This document shows, piece after piece, positions 1 through 9,455 of a stretch of DNA of 64,000 bases. The first letter of the stretch is position 1. Each line of letters opens with the position of its first letter. This stretch comes from an uncultured Coriobacteriaceae bacterium (lineage in GTDB: Bacteria > Actinomycetota > Coriobacteriia > Coriobacteriales > Atopobiaceae). The notes beneath the pieces were generated by a model. That model had not been told where the DNA came from. It made no database searches and saw only the letters and a program-made list of their open reading frames with translations. The position numbers and the translations under genes were made by a program. The stretch lies in contig CADBCS010000001.1 of assembly GCA_902793195.1 (NCBI GenBank), positions 62,001 through 126,000 of the forward strand, in the 5' to 3' direction.

Positions 1-779
1 GGGCCGGTGTGGATGTACTGCCAGGGCCAGTTGGCAAATCCCACCGAGACCAGCGCCCCCAACAGGATGGTGCGACGCTCGTTGGGCAGCAGCGCGCGCA
101 TGAAGGCGAACATGCCAAGGGGAAACACGATGGCGCACGAGGCGCCCACAACGGCGTTGAGGGCGACCATGAGGTCGACGCGGGATACCTGTGCGACGAG
201 CACCACCACGCAGTTCCAGCCGCTGGGATAGAACCCGCCGTTGCCGGCGATGGAGCGTCCCTGCTCGGTGTTGGCCAAGAAGGTGCTGGTGTGCAGGGAA
301 GACCAGCGTCCCGAGTCCAGGAAGGCCCGGCACAGGTTGAGGTGCGTGTTGTTGTCGTAGCGGGGTGCGAAGGCGTCCGCGCCGGGCAGCTGGCACACGA
401 AGACGCAAAGGCACACGACGGTGGCCACGAGCAAGAAAGAGAGCGCGCCTACGACGTTGAACGGGCAGGAGCGTCCACAAAGCTCGAGCGGCTCTGCGGG
501 GCTAAGCGCCAGCGCCGGTGCGGACGTGCCACGCCAACGACGCCAGCCGTATGCCAGAAGGGCGACGAGACAGGTTGGGCCAAGGATGGTGAGCGGGTCG
601 CATGATATGCCCAGCTCGTAGTAGACGATGGGCAGTGAGGAATATGCCGCAACGCCAAACAGCGGTGCGGCGCACAGCGAAAGCGCTCGCGAGACCCTAA
701 GCGCCCGGAGGAAGAGGTAGCCCGGCAGGTAGAGCAGTACGATCACCGCTGCCGTCGCCCAAGCGAATTCCCCCCACAT
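1..779 (-). CDS. Polytopic membrane protein, DUF6541-like, C terminus cut by window edge
   Basis: The frame opens at an ATG 21 bases past the flippase stop, behind a GGGGAG ribosome site, and stays open to the left edge, so about 259 N-terminal residues are visible. It begins MWGEFAWATAAVIVLLYL and shows at least six hydrophobic stretches (about residues 5-25, 35-55, 65-80, 110-135, 190-230, 240-258). Between them lies a loop with DNNTHLNL, then GNGGFYPSGWN. This resembles actinobacterial DUF6541 membrane proteins often found in cell-wall glycan loci; the function is unknown, and a GT-C-type transferase role would be a guess. It is the last visible gene of a minus-strand run of glycan genes. 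Confidence 0.75.
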   Translation of the reverse strand, partial: MWGEFAWATAAVIVLLYLPGYLFLRALRVSRALSLCAAPLFGVAAYSSLPIVYYELGISCDPLTILGPTCLVALLAYGWRRWRGTSAPALALSPAEPLELCGRSCPFNVVGALSFLLVATVVCLCVFVCQLPGADAFAPRYDNNTHLNLCRAFLDSGRWSSLHTSTFLANTEQGRSIAGNGGFYPSGWNCVVVLVAQVSRVDLMVALNAVVGASCAIVFPLGMFAFMRALLPNERRTILLGALVSVGFANWPWQYIHTG

Positions 780-800
780 GGCCGCTCCCCAAACGTTCGG

Positions 801-2246
801 CTACCAGCGTGCCAACTTGGGCACCACGCGTTGGAACTCCTCGTTTTTGGTGGCGCGACACCAGGCGTACGAGAGTGAGAGGTAGATGAGACCGCCTGCG
901 GCTATCTCGGTCAGCAGTCCGTGCAGCGTGGCGGCGTTCGGACCAAGAAGGGCGGCAAGGAGGCGCAGGGCTACGAGCATGATGGTGCCAATCGCGACGA
1001 AGGGCAGCATGCCGCGCAGGTAGCGCACGAGGGGAAGCTCACGTCGTAGCACCCAGGCTTGGAACGCGAGCACCGAGAGCTCGGCCGCGACGGTCGCGAT
1101 CGATGCGCCAAGTGCTCCGGACATGGGTATGGCGACCACGTTGATGGCAATGTTGACCGCCGCACCGCAGGCGACCGACGCGGTGAAGAGCGAGTCGCGC
1201 TTGGTGGGCAGCAGGTACTGCACGCCCATTACGTTGGTGGCGCAGATGAGCGGCACGATGGCGCACAGCAGGCGCAGCAGGGGCGTGCAGGCGCCGAACT
1301 CCGGTCCCAAAAAGACGGGGCAGAACTCGGGGGCCACGGCCGCGATGCCAAACGAGAGCGCAAGGGCGCAGGCGAGCATAAACCACATGGTGGTGCCCAC
1401 GAGGCGCTTGCCCTCCTCGAGGCGTCCCTCGGCGATGACGGTGGTCATCTTGGGCAGCACCACCGCGCCCAGGGCGGTGATTACGGACAGGGGCATTTTG
1501 GAGACCTTCTCGGCGTAGTCGTACAGGCCGGTTTGCTCCATGCCCGCCATCGATCCCAGCATGACCTTGTCCATGATCGTGTACAGGCTCGTGGCTACGA
1601 CGGGGACGAAGAGGGTGAGGTTTGGAAGGAAGTGCGAGCGGATGCCCTCCCAGCTGGGGCGGGCCCAGTCCACGTAGCGACGCACGACCGGCCACACCAG
1701 CAGCGCGTTGGCAAGGTAGGCTCCCGCGATGGCAAGCACGTAGCCCCATACGTCGTTGGCGCTTCTCACCAGAACGAAGATGAGCGCGATGGAGGCGAGG
1801 CGGGTGCAGAAGTTGCGGATGGTGGGGATGCGGAACTCCTGCACGCCCCACAGCAGCCAGGTGACGTCGAGCACGGACGCGAGCACCCACATGCCCCACA
1901 GCGCCCAGAGGTTAAGATATGTGCGTCCCGGTCCGAGGGCATAGCACACGTAGGCGACAAGGACCCCAACGCCCACGAGGACGTTCATGAGCCACAGGTC
2001 CCAAAAGGTCTTGGAACGCCGTGCGCGGTCGTCTCCGCATTCGGCGATGGTGCGTACGCCGTAGTTGGTCATGCCCAGCACGGCCACCAGCACAAAGTAG
2101 TTGGTGATGGACTGCGTGTAGGTAAAGACGCCGTTGCCCGCGGAGCCAATGACGCGCGAGAGGTAGGGGGTGGTGACGAGCGGTGCCGCGGCTACCAGCA
2201 GCTGGTATGCGGAGCTGTATAAAAAGTTCTTCTTGACGCTGGCCAC
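801..2246 (-). CDS. Wzx-type polysaccharide/oligosaccharide flippase
   Basis: A 481-residue protein of the MOP superfamily (RfbX/Wzx type), which moves undecaprenyl-linked sugar units across the membrane. About 12-14 hydrophobic segments run its whole length. The start VASVKKNFLYSSAYQLL and the N-terminal TTPYLSRVIG signature are typical of the family. I prefer the GTG at 2246 over an upstream ATG because GGAAGG lies 7 bases before it. It follows the GT2 gene by about 160 bases and precedes the partial membrane protein by 21. Substrate cannot be told from sequence. Confidence 0.88.
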   Translation of the reverse strand: MASVKKNFLYSSAYQLLVAAAPLVTTPYLSRVIGSAGNGVFTYTQSITNYFVLVAVLGMTNYGVRTIAECGDDRARRSKTFWDLWLMNVLVGVGVLVAYVCYALGPGRTYLNLWALWGMWVLASVLDVTWLLWGVQEFRIPTIRNFCTRLASIALIFVLVRSANDVWGYVLAIAGAYLANALLVWPVVRRYVDWARPSWEGIRSHFLPNLTLFVPVVATSLYTIMDKVMLGSMAGMEQTGLYDYAEKVSKMPLSVITALGAVVLPKMTTVIAEGRLEEGKRLVGTTMWFMLACALALSFGIAAVAPEFCPVFLGPEFGACTPLLRLLCAIVPLICATNVMGVQYLLPTKRDSLFTASVACGAAVNIAINVVAIPMSGALGASIATVAAELSVLAFQAWVLRRELPLVRYLRGMLPFVAIGTIMLVALRLLAALLGPNAATLHGLLTEIAAGGLIYLSLSYAWCRATKNEEFQRVVPKLARW

Positions 2247-2407
2247 GACACTACCTTCCGTTGCATAACGTTGCACAGTGTAGCGGATTTATCCCCTGGA
2301 CACCCAAACCCAACAAGAACGGCTCTTTGGGTGCGGACGGACCGCACCGCCATGCTCGTCGCATTGTGGGACGCGTCGGGTCGTATGGCGTCTGGGGGCC
2401 CTCCTGG

Positions 2408-3370
2408 CTAGCGGGTGTCGTCACGCGCCTTGCCCATGACCTCGCGCACCACGAACTGCGGCGAGTTGTTGATGGAGATGTAGATGCGCCCGAGGTATTC
2501 CCCAATGAGCCCCAGCATGAGCATGATCATGCCGCCAATGAGCATGATGGCGGCCATCGTGGAGCTCCAGCCCATGGCTATTTGGGGCCTTAGCAGCTTG
2601 CGCACCACGACGAACAGGCCAAAGAGGGTACCGATCGCCGCAAACAGGAAGCCTAGGAAGGTGGCGATGCGCAGCGGCTTGACGGAGAACGACGTAAAGC
2701 TGTTGATGAGCAGCGAGAGCGACTTCCTAAACGTGTAGTGTCCCTCGCCGATGGTGCGCTCGCGCTCCTCCATGTCCACATTAACCACGCGGCTCGTGGA
2801 ACGGAACATGAGGCCCGAGAGATAGGGGTAGGGGTTGGTGTACTTTACGACCTCGTCGCGCACGAAGCGCCTCATGGCCGAGAAGTTGGAGAACTTGAGG
2901 TCACCGCTCTTGCCCAGGAGCCACGTCGCGCCCGCGTCGTTGACCGTCGAACCGAGGTTCTTGAACCACGACTGCTTCTTCTTGGGATACCGCGCGATGG
3001 AGACGTCGGCCGAGCCGTCGAGCAGGGGCTCCAGCAGGTCCCACAGGCGATCGAGCGGACACTGCTGGTCGTCGTCCACAAACACCACGTAGTCGCCGCT
3101 CACGTAGTGGCAGCCGCACATGAGCGCGTTGTGGCGGCCTCCGTTGCGTGCCAGGTCGATGGCCGTAACGTTGGGGTCGGCATCGACGGCCGCGCGCAGG
3201 GCGCCCACGGTGTTGTCGGGCGAGCAGTCGTTGACCGCCACGACTTCGTACGAGAACTCCGGACGCTGCGACACGACCTCGCGAATCTCGTCGATGACGA
3301 GGCCGACCGAACCCTCGCTGCAGTAGCAGGGGATTACAAAACTGATGAGTCGTTGAGCCTGCAAAGCCAT
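2408..3370 (-). CDS. GT2 glycosyltransferase, polyprenyl-phosphate (DPM1/GtrB/ArnC) type
   Basis: A 320-residue family-2 glycosyltransferase. The GT-A fold opens with ISFVIPCYCSEG and has the metal/nucleotide-sugar motif VVFVDDDQQCPLD near residue 95. Two C-terminal transmembrane helices (about residues 228-255 and 268-295) are followed by GEYLGRIY, the tail signature of enzymes that load a sugar onto polyprenyl phosphate. Such enzymes supply lipid-linked sugars to GT-C membrane transferases, and large membrane proteins of possible GT-C type lie on both sides. The ATG at 3370 follows GAGG; an upstream ATG would add seven residues. Confidence 0.88.
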   Translation of the reverse strand: MALQAQRLISFVIPCYCSEGSVGLVIDEIREVVSQRPEFSYEVVAVNDCSPDNTVGALRAAVDADPNVTAIDLARNGGRHNALMCGCHYVSGDYVVFVDDDQQCPLDRLWDLLEPLLDGSADVSIARYPKKKQSWFKNLGSTVNDAGATWLLGKSGDLKFSNFSAMRRFVRDEVVKYTNPYPYLSGLMFRSTSRVVNVDMEERERTIGEGHYTFRKSLSLLINSFTSFSVKPLRIATFLGFLFAAIGTLFGLFVVVRKLLRPQIAMGWSSTMAAIMLIGGMIMLMLGLIGEYLGRIYISINNSPQFVVREVMGKARDDTR

Positions 3371-3460
3371 ACCTTGCCTCTTGGGTGCCAATACGAAACC
3401 ACATCATAGCCGATTGGCGACGCGCGTGTGGTGCCACACTGGGGATACCCACAAGACCAT

Positions 3461-3518
3461 CCGTCGGGGACGGTCCCTTCCGGTGCAGTCACCGTCCGGA
3501 GGGGACGGTCCCCGACGG
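3461..3518. repeat. Imperfect palindrome of GGGGAC/GTCCCC type
   Basis: Arms 3461-3483 and 3496-3518 pair at 21 of 23 positions, and the centre contains a smaller GGTG/CACC stem. Each arm itself holds a near-palindromic GGGGACGGTCCC. There is no T-run on either strand, so it looks like a dispersed REP-like repeat rather than a simple terminator. It lies between two glycan genes. Confidence 0.75.
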
Positions 3519-3552
3519 GTCAGTTGCGGGGGCGTACGGCCGGCGAAGATTG

Positions 3553-5481
3553 CTAGGCGAGCCTGTACTGGCAGAGGGTACCGTAGCCGGGGTGTCCCGC
3601 CACCTCCCACTCGACGTTCTTTCCCGTAACCTGCTCGATGCAAGCCTCGAGCATGTCTGCTTGCTCGATGGTGAGGCAGAGCACGCGAACGTCGTCGCGA
3701 AGCAGTATGTCGTAGTTGTGCTCGTCACCTGCGCGCAGGGTGGCAATGCGCTCGCGGTAGTCGGGCGTGTAGAACTCCCAGCCGCCCACGTACAGCATGT
3801 TGGGCGGCAGCCGCGTGCAGTTGGGGTCGAACGGCGAGAAGAGACTCAGCGTGCAGAAGAACTGCAGGTTGGGGTGGTTGGCTACGTACGAGATGCCAGC
3901 ATCCGCCACGTCCTGGTAGTCGTCGATGGTCACCAGCGTGCCGCGAACGTCTCGTTTGGTGAGCAGGCACCCCACAAAGAGCACGGGCACGAGCATGCCC
4001 ACCACGAGGTAGCGCATCCATGCGCGCGTGCGGGAACCCATGAGCAGCACGAGCGCGGCGCACAGCACCAACATGAGGCTGTAGGCGAGCTTCCACGGTG
4101 CGTCGGTCCTTATGGCGGCAAGCGCGAAGCGGGCTGCCGCGAGCACAAGAACGGCAGCCCCCACACCGCGAATCACCATGTGGCGCGGTCGCGTTGGGTC
4201 CAGCTTGCCTGCGGCCATCTTGCGAGCTGCCTCAACGCCCATAGTGAGGGTTTGTCCCAGGAAGAACGCCAGCGCCGGCCACAAAGACACCAGTGCCACG
4301 CGCGTTATGAGTCGCCCGCGCATCTCGAGGTAGTAGAGCTCCAGGGCGCATAGCACAACCGCCGCGAGTACCGTGAGCGCCTGCGTCCGTGCGTTCGTGT
4401 GACACAGCAGCGTGAGCAGCGCGACCGTGCAGAGCGCGCAGAGGACGATGATGCCGGTGACGGTTCGGCTGTCGAACATGCCCTCGCCAAATCGCCAGCT
4501 GTCGAAGATGTGCAAAAGGCCTCGATTGTCATCCTTTGCACCCTCCTTGCTGAGGGTGAGAAACGCCTCGGACGTCACGCGCTCGTCCATGAAGAGCCAC
4601 TCGTCGTTAACGAGGCGCTCCAGCTGGGACGACCAGCCCACGCTCTGGTACAGCGTGGGGTTCTCGTCGTAGGAGTCATGCGAGTAGTCCATGTACCTGT
4701 AGCGTGCGCTGTTGGTGGATCGGAACTCGCGCCATTCCGGCGAGCCGTACTGGACCATGTTCACCACGTTGCAGCATGCGGCCAGCGCAATGCCTACCAC
4801 TAGCGGCATGGCCACGCGCACGAGCTCGCGTGCGCGCTCGCGGCGTTCGCCGGCATTGCGGAGCACGTCTGCGAGCGGGGGTACGAGCAGCAGCGCGGCA
4901 AAGGGCAACGCGGCCGTGGCCGACGAGGCGCGCGTGCAGTAGGCGAGCACCGCGAGCAGCGCCACCAACGCGCCGTAGCGCCTGCGCGCGCCGAGCCCGG
5001 GCTGGGCCATGCGCATGCACTGCAGCAACACTGCACACGACGCCATTGCCCCCGCGGTGAGCGTAAACGATACGAGCGAGAGCGCATACATGTACACGCT
5101 CACTCCCGAGAGCGCGCACACGGACAGTGCCGCCGCCATGCGTCGTGGCCTCAGCCGTCCCTCGCTCCCGTTGAACGCATAGAATATCGAGAGATTCCAC
5201 GCATAGAGCCCCACCACTATGCTCGCGATCTGCCACACGAACCACCAAGGTACGGTGGGTGCCAGCGAGAAGAGCGTCGCGACGATGTTTCCAAGCACCA
5301 CGTTAATGAATACGGCATGGCCGGAGGGGGCGCACCATCCGCCGCCCGAGAGGATGAGCTGAATCTTGGCATCGTCGTTGATGCCAAACATAGGGGGTGC
5401 CAGCAGCCACGAGACGCCTACGGCAACGACGGTGCATGCGAGCGCTGCCAGCATGAGCAACAGGTGACGTCGCCTCTCCAT
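3553..5481 (-). CDS. Large polytopic membrane protein, possible GT-C-fold transferase
   Basis: About 642 residues with a dozen or so hydrophobic segments. After the first helix comes FGINDDAKIQLILSGG then PSGHAVFINVVLG. An acidic pair in the first outer loop followed by such a motif is common in bacterial GT-C-like membrane glycosyltransferases of surface-glycan loci. The C-terminal 150 residues are largely soluble and extracytoplasmic (PNMLYVGGWEFYTPDYRER). The ATG at 5481 has GGAGGAGG six bases upstream; a TTG 15 bases earlier is less likely. Family assignment is by general architecture only. Confidence 0.7.
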   Translation of the reverse strand: MERRRHLLLMLAALACTVVAVGVSWLLAPPMFGINDDAKIQLILSGGGWCAPSGHAVFINVVLGNIVATLFSLAPTVPWWFVWQIASIVVGLYAWNLSIFYAFNGSEGRLRPRRMAAALSVCALSGVSVYMYALSLVSFTLTAGAMASCAVLLQCMRMAQPGLGARRRYGALVALLAVLAYCTRASSATAALPFAALLLVPPLADVLRNAGERRERARELVRVAMPLVVGIALAACCNVVNMVQYGSPEWREFRSTNSARYRYMDYSHDSYDENPTLYQSVGWSSQLERLVNDEWLFMDERVTSEAFLTLSKEGAKDDNRGLLHIFDSWRFGEGMFDSRTVTGIIVLCALCTVALLTLLCHTNARTQALTVLAAVVLCALELYYLEMRGRLITRVALVSLWPALAFFLGQTLTMGVEAARKMAAGKLDPTRPRHMVIRGVGAAVLVLAAARFALAAIRTDAPWKLAYSLMLVLCAALVLLMGSRTRAWMRYLVVGMLVPVLFVGCLLTKRDVRGTLVTIDDYQDVADAGISYVANHPNLQFFCTLSLFSPFDPNCTRLPPNMLYVGGWEFYTPDYRERIATLRAGDEHNYDILLRDDVRVLCLTIEQADMLEACIEQVTGKNVEWEVAGHPGYGTLCQYRLA

Positions 5482-5601
5482 GTGTGCCTCCTCCAACCGC
5501 CGACTCGTTGCCGGAAATCCGTGTTGCCTACCTGCGACATGCGGGCTGTTTTTGGCCTGTGACTGGTCAGCCGGTCATGCGTCCCACGTCCGACCGCCCG
5601 C

Positions 5602-6822
5602 CTACACGCGCTTGGGCTCGAGCCAATCCAGCGGTGCGCCGTCATCCATGGAGATGACTATCTCGTCCTGCGCCGCATGCAGGGTCCGCTCGGCCTCCTC
5701 CAGCGTGTTGCCAACGGCCAGGATCTGGCCGATGCGGTCGGGACCCACGTGAAAGCGGCGAACCTGGTCGCCTGCCCCCTTGTCGAGCGAGGCAATGCGC
5801 ACGTCGCCGGCAACCTTGGGCATGTGGTCCACCGACACGATGGTGCCTGCGCGGTTGGGACACAGCACCATGGCCGCCGAGCAGGCATTGGTCTGGGCGG
5901 GAACCGCGACCTCGTTGCCCAGGGCACAGTCCACGATCGCCTGGTAGTAGTCGAAGCCGTAGCGCACGCACACGAGCTCGGGCAGCAGCGTGGCGCCTGC
6001 GCGGGCGCCTATCTCGATGATGTAGACCTTGCCGTCGCACAGGATGGCGTCCACGTTAACTGCGCCCTCGCCAATGCCCACGGCACGCGCGGCCTTGAGC
6101 GATTCGCTTGTGGCCGATGCGATGAGCTCGTCGTCTCCGTAGGGCACGTAGTGGCCCATGGGGACCGAGGTTGCGCCGGGCGAGACGTAGTCGCCGTGCG
6201 TCATGGCCAGCTTGAGCTCGCCGTGCTGCAGGAAGAGCTGCATGCCGAACTCGATGCCCACTAGGTACTTCTCGATGATGAAGTGGTCGTTGGAGGTTAC
6301 GCCGCGCACCTCGTCGAGCGCGTCGCGCATCTGTGCGGGCTCCGTCACGCACACGCAGCCACGGCTGCCCGACGAGTCAACCGCCTTGAAGATAACGGGA
6401 AAGCCAATGCGCTCGGACACCTCGAGGCAGTCGCGTTCGCTGGCGTCCACGGGCACGGTGTAGAACTCGGCGGTGCTCACGCCCGCGTCCATAAAGGCGC
6501 GCTTCATGTCGATCTTTGTGGTGGAGAGCACACCGGTGCGCGCGTCGATGCCCGGCAGCCCCAGGTGCTCGCATATGTATCCCATGGCGGGGATGGCCAC
6601 GTCGGTTCCGGCGGTGAGCACGGCCTTAACGTTGCGATCGCGCGCCACCTCGAGCAGCTCCTTGCCGTGGCGCGTGTCCTCGTACACTACCTCGTCGGCG
6701 TAGGCGAAGCCGGGGTAGTTGCCGGGAATGCTCGCCACGATGGCGCGGTGTCCCAAGCGATGTATGCACTCGATCACCGGAATCTGGTAGACGCCGGCAC
6801 CCAGCACCAAAATGTTTGCCAT
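5602..6822 (-). CDS. ATP-grasp family ligase of the glycan locus
   Basis: A 406-residue ATP-grasp enzyme (carbamoyl-phosphate-synthase/PurK-like plan). A preATP-grasp Rossmann start MANILVLGAGVYQIPVI is followed by the ATP-grasp core: GFPVIFKAVDSSGSRG is the glycine-rich ATP-binding part, FIIEKYLVGIEFGMQ follows, and the metal-binding stretch is VNVDAILCDGKVYIIEIGARAG. These enzymes join a carboxylate to an amine or thiol through an acyl phosphate. Placed 72 bases after the PaaK-like gene and near an aminotransferase, it could acylate an amino sugar with an amino acid or other acid; that is inference. GAGGAGG precedes the ATG. Confidence 0.85.
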   Translation of the reverse strand: MANILVLGAGVYQIPVIECIHRLGHRAIVASIPGNYPGFAYADEVVYEDTRHGKELLEVARDRNVKAVLTAGTDVAIPAMGYICEHLGLPGIDARTGVLSTTKIDMKRAFMDAGVSTAEFYTVPVDASERDCLEVSERIGFPVIFKAVDSSGSRGCVCVTEPAQMRDALDEVRGVTSNDHFIIEKYLVGIEFGMQLFLQHGELKLAMTHGDYVSPGATSVPMGHYVPYGDDELIASATSESLKAARAVGIGEGAVNVDAILCDGKVYIIEIGARAGATLLPELVCVRYGFDYYQAIVDCALGNEVAVPAQTNACSAAMVLCPNRAGTIVSVDHMPKVAGDVRIASLDKGAGDQVRRFHVGPDRIGQILAVGNTLEEAERTLHAAQDEIVISMDDGAPLDWLEPKRV

Positions 6823-6849
6823 TACAAAACCTCCTCGGGACCGTTCTGT

Positions 6850-6880
6850 GGCATGCGCAGGACCCGACCCCGCGCATGCC
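6850..6880. repeat. Hairpin between two glycan genes
   Basis: Perfect 9-base arms (GGCATGCGC at 6850-6858, its complement at 6872-6880) around a 13-base loop. No T-run follows, so an RNA hairpin or small repeat rather than a terminator. Confidence 0.5.
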
Positions 6881-6894
6881 GTGGGGCTGCGCAG

Positions 6895-8217
6895 CTAGAA
6901 GTTGCGCAGGAAGCAGCGCATCTTTCCATTCTTGTCGGGCGGGATCTCGTCGAGCCACTCAAACGACAGCTCGAACTCGGGCCGACCGAACAGCTCCTCG
7001 ACCTTGTGCGAGAAGAACTCCTCGATCTGCTCCTTGCTGGAGGTCTGCGGCCGGGGGTCCTTTACCAACAGGACGCGGATGAGACTCGTGGACTCCTGCA
7101 CGTAGCGGAACTGCGAGATGCCGTCGATGCCGTTGGGAATCTTCATGAGCTCGGTGGCTGAGGTCTCGGTGCCGTCCTCGTGCAGGACCAGGTCGTTCGA
7201 GCGTCCCAGGATCGAGGTGATGTAGCGGAGGCCGTCGCGCATTTCGGAGGTCGCGCGGTCACCCACCTCGTAGTTGATGATGGGGTAGTCGTACTTGAAG
7301 AGCGTCGTGCCGATGATGCGACCCTCGTTGGACAGCCTGCCCTCGTCGTTCACGATGTTGAGCACGTGCGTGTCGCTGTACACGTAGAAGGCGTCCATGC
7401 CCGGCAGGCGGACGGCGCAGCTGGCGGTCTCGTTGGTGCCGTAGGCGTCCATGAGGCCGTCGCCAAAGGTCTCTGCCAGCAGCTTCCTGGTTATGTCGTC
7501 CACCATCTCGCTCACCGGCGTGTAGATGCGCGGCTTGTGGATGGTGAGGTTGTTGCGCCTTGCGTAGGTTGCCAGGCGCACCAGCACGTTCTTGCGGAAG
7601 CAGATGAGTTGCGGCTTGTAGTCGTTGATAAGCGCGATGAGGTCGCGCATACCCTCGCCCACGTACAGGTGCTCGGGCACGATCTTGCGCTGCAGGATGC
7701 CGAGCTTCTGTACCCAGGAGTCACCCTTCTCGGGGTCCACGTCGGAGTGGGTGGTGAGGAAGGTGAGCATCTTCTCGGTAAACGGCTTGTAGCCGGCAAA
7801 CATGAGCACGCGGATCCAGTTGGCGTTGACGCAGGCCGCCTCGCGGCGCGAGACTACGAACACCAGGGGGATGCCGGTGGAGCCGCTGGTCTTGAAGACC
7901 TCCCACGAGCCCTCGCGCTCGGGATGAGACGACATCTCCTCCTGCATCCACTCGCGCAGGTCGGCACGCGAGGTGATGGGGAACTTGGCCAGGTCCTCTG
8001 CCGAGCGAAAGTCCGCGGGCGTGAGCCCGTGCTCGTCGAAGCGCGCTCGGTAGAACGGAATCTTGTAGGCGGCCTTCATGGTTTTGTGAACGCGACGCCC
8101 CTGCTTGCGCACGGCGCGCTGCGCCTCGCGCTTGGTTTGGGGGATCTTCTTGTCGAGCTTTATGAGGTAGTACAGGGTCAGCGCGTTCTTGAGCTCGTTC
8201 CTAAGAAAGGATGCCAT
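6895..8217 (-). CDS. PaaK/CapK-like adenylate-forming enzyme
   Basis: A 440-residue protein of the phenylacetate-CoA-ligase-like branch of the ANL superfamily. The phosphate-binding loop is FKTSGSTGIPLVF near residue 112 and the adenylate-binding motif is MDAYGTNETASC near residue 260. NYEVGDRATSE holds the conserved GD, and the C terminus carries GKMRCFLRNF with a possible catalytic lysine. CapK-type members occur in many capsule loci, where they activate a carboxylic acid as an adenylate. It sits between the aminotransferase (27-base gap) and the ATP-grasp ligase, so the three probably act on one decorated sugar. AAGGAG stands six bases before the ATG. Confidence 0.85.
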   Translation of the reverse strand: MASFLRNELKNALTLYYLIKLDKKIPQTKREAQRAVRKQGRRVHKTMKAAYKIPFYRARFDEHGLTPADFRSAEDLAKFPITSRADLREWMQEEMSSHPEREGSWEVFKTSGSTGIPLVFVVSRREAACVNANWIRVLMFAGYKPFTEKMLTFLTTHSDVDPEKGDSWVQKLGILQRKIVPEHLYVGEGMRDLIALINDYKPQLICFRKNVLVRLATYARRNNLTIHKPRIYTPVSEMVDDITRKLLAETFGDGLMDAYGTNETASCAVRLPGMDAFYVYSDTHVLNIVNDEGRLSNEGRIIGTTLFKYDYPIINYEVGDRATSEMRDGLRYITSILGRSNDLVLHEDGTETSATELMKIPNGIDGISQFRYVQESTSLIRVLLVKDPRPQTSSKEQIEEFFSHKVEELFGRPEFELSFEWLDEIPPDKNGKMRCFLRNF

Positions 8218-8244
8218 GCGTAACTCCTTGGTCGGTCGCGTCGC

Positions 8245-9372
8245 TTATCGGTAGAAGTCCGCGATGGCGGCGCACACGGTGTCGACCTGCTCGTTGGGAA
8301 GGCCGTACCACATGGGCAGGCGCGTGAGGCGCTCGCTCTCGCGCGTGGTGTAGCGGTCCTCGCCATGGAAGCGGCCTAGGGCACGTCCGGCCGGTGAGCT
8401 GTGCAGCGGGATGTAATGGAACACGGAGCTGATGCCCTGGGCCTTGAGGTGCGCGATGAGCTTGCTGCGCTCGTCCAGGTCGCGTGCCTTTATGTAGAAC
8501 ATGTGCGCGTTGTGCGTGCAGCCCTCGGGGATGTGGGGCAGCTCGATGTGGCCCTCGTCGGCCAGTGGCAAGAGCTGCTCGTAGTAGCGGTCCCACGCCG
8601 CCAGGCGCGAGCTCTGGATGGTGTTTATCTCCTCGAGCTGCTTGAGCAGGTAGGCGGCATTGAGCTCGCTGGGTAGGTACGACGAGCCTTGGTCGACCCA
8701 GGTGTACTTGTCGATCTCGCCGCGGAAGAACTGCGAGCGGTTTGTGCCCTTCTCGCGGATGATCTCGGCGCGGGTGGCCATGTCGGCGTCGCGCACGAGT
8801 AGCGCACCGCCCTCACCCATGCTGATGTTCTTGGTCTCGTGGAAGCTAAGGCAGCCAAAGTCGCCGATGGTGCCAAGTGCCTTGCCGTGATACGTGCTCG
8901 TAATGGCCTGCGCGGCGTCCTCGACCACCTTGAGGCCGTGGCGGTTCGCGATGTCCATGATGGCGTCCATCTCGCAGGCGACGCCCGCATAGTGCACCGG
9001 CGCGATGACGCGCGTGCGCTCGGTTATGGCGTCCTCGATGAGGGTCTCGTCGATGTTGAGCGTGTCGGGACGGATGTCCACAAAGACGCAGGTGGCGCCG
9101 CGCAGCACGAATGCGTTTGCCGTCGAGACGAACGTGTAGGAGGGCAGGATGACCTCGTCTCCCGGCTTGATGTCGCACAGTATGGCGCCCATCTCGAGGG
9201 CGTGGGTGCAGGAGGTGGTAAGAAGGGCCTTCCTCGTGCCCGTGGCGTGCTCGAGCCATGCGTTGCAGCGCTTGGTGAATTCGCCGTCGCCGCAGAGCTT
9301 GTGGTTGGCTATGGCCTGGGAGATGTACTCCTCCTCGCCACCTACGTATGGGGGGATATTAAAGTGAATCAT
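8245..9372 (-). CDS. rffA: dTDP-4-amino-4,6-dideoxygalactose transaminase
   Basis: A 375-residue PLP-dependent DegT/DnrJ/EryC1 aminotransferase matching RffA/WecE throughout. The start IHFNIPPYVGGEEEYI, the motif GDGEFTKRC, the cofactor aspartate region VVEDAAQAI and the PLP lysine in SFHETKNISMGEGG are all present. It converts dTDP-4-keto-6-deoxyglucose to the 4-amino-sugar (Fuc4N), giving the glycan an amine that can be acylated. No acetyltransferase of the WecD type is in view; the neighbouring adenylating enzyme and ATP-grasp ligase may take that role. GAGGTG precedes the ATG. Confidence 0.93.
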   Translation of the reverse strand: MIHFNIPPYVGGEEEYISQAIANHKLCGDGEFTKRCNAWLEHATGTRKALLTTSCTHALEMGAILCDIKPGDEVILPSYTFVSTANAFVLRGATCVFVDIRPDTLNIDETLIEDAITERTRVIAPVHYAGVACEMDAIMDIANRHGLKVVEDAAQAITSTYHGKALGTIGDFGCLSFHETKNISMGEGGALLVRDADMATRAEIIREKGTNRSQFFRGEIDKYTWVDQGSSYLPSELNAAYLLKQLEEINTIQSSRLAAWDRYYEQLLPLADEGHIELPHIPEGCTHNAHMFYIKARDLDERSKLIAHLKAQGISSVFHYIPLHSSPAGRALGRFHGEDRYTTRESERLTRLPMWYGLPNEQVDTVCAAIADFYR

Positions 9373-9455
9373 TTCGTCACCTCAGGTTTCACTTGCTAAA
9401 TAATGGCAGTATAACGCATGTGGGCTGTCAAGAAAGGGGACACCCGCCTTGGGCA

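Noticed and set aside
2330..2348. Small hairpin GGTGCGG/CCGCACC between GT2 and flippase genes
   Set aside because: Seven base pairs with no T-run in high-GC sequence; chance is likely.
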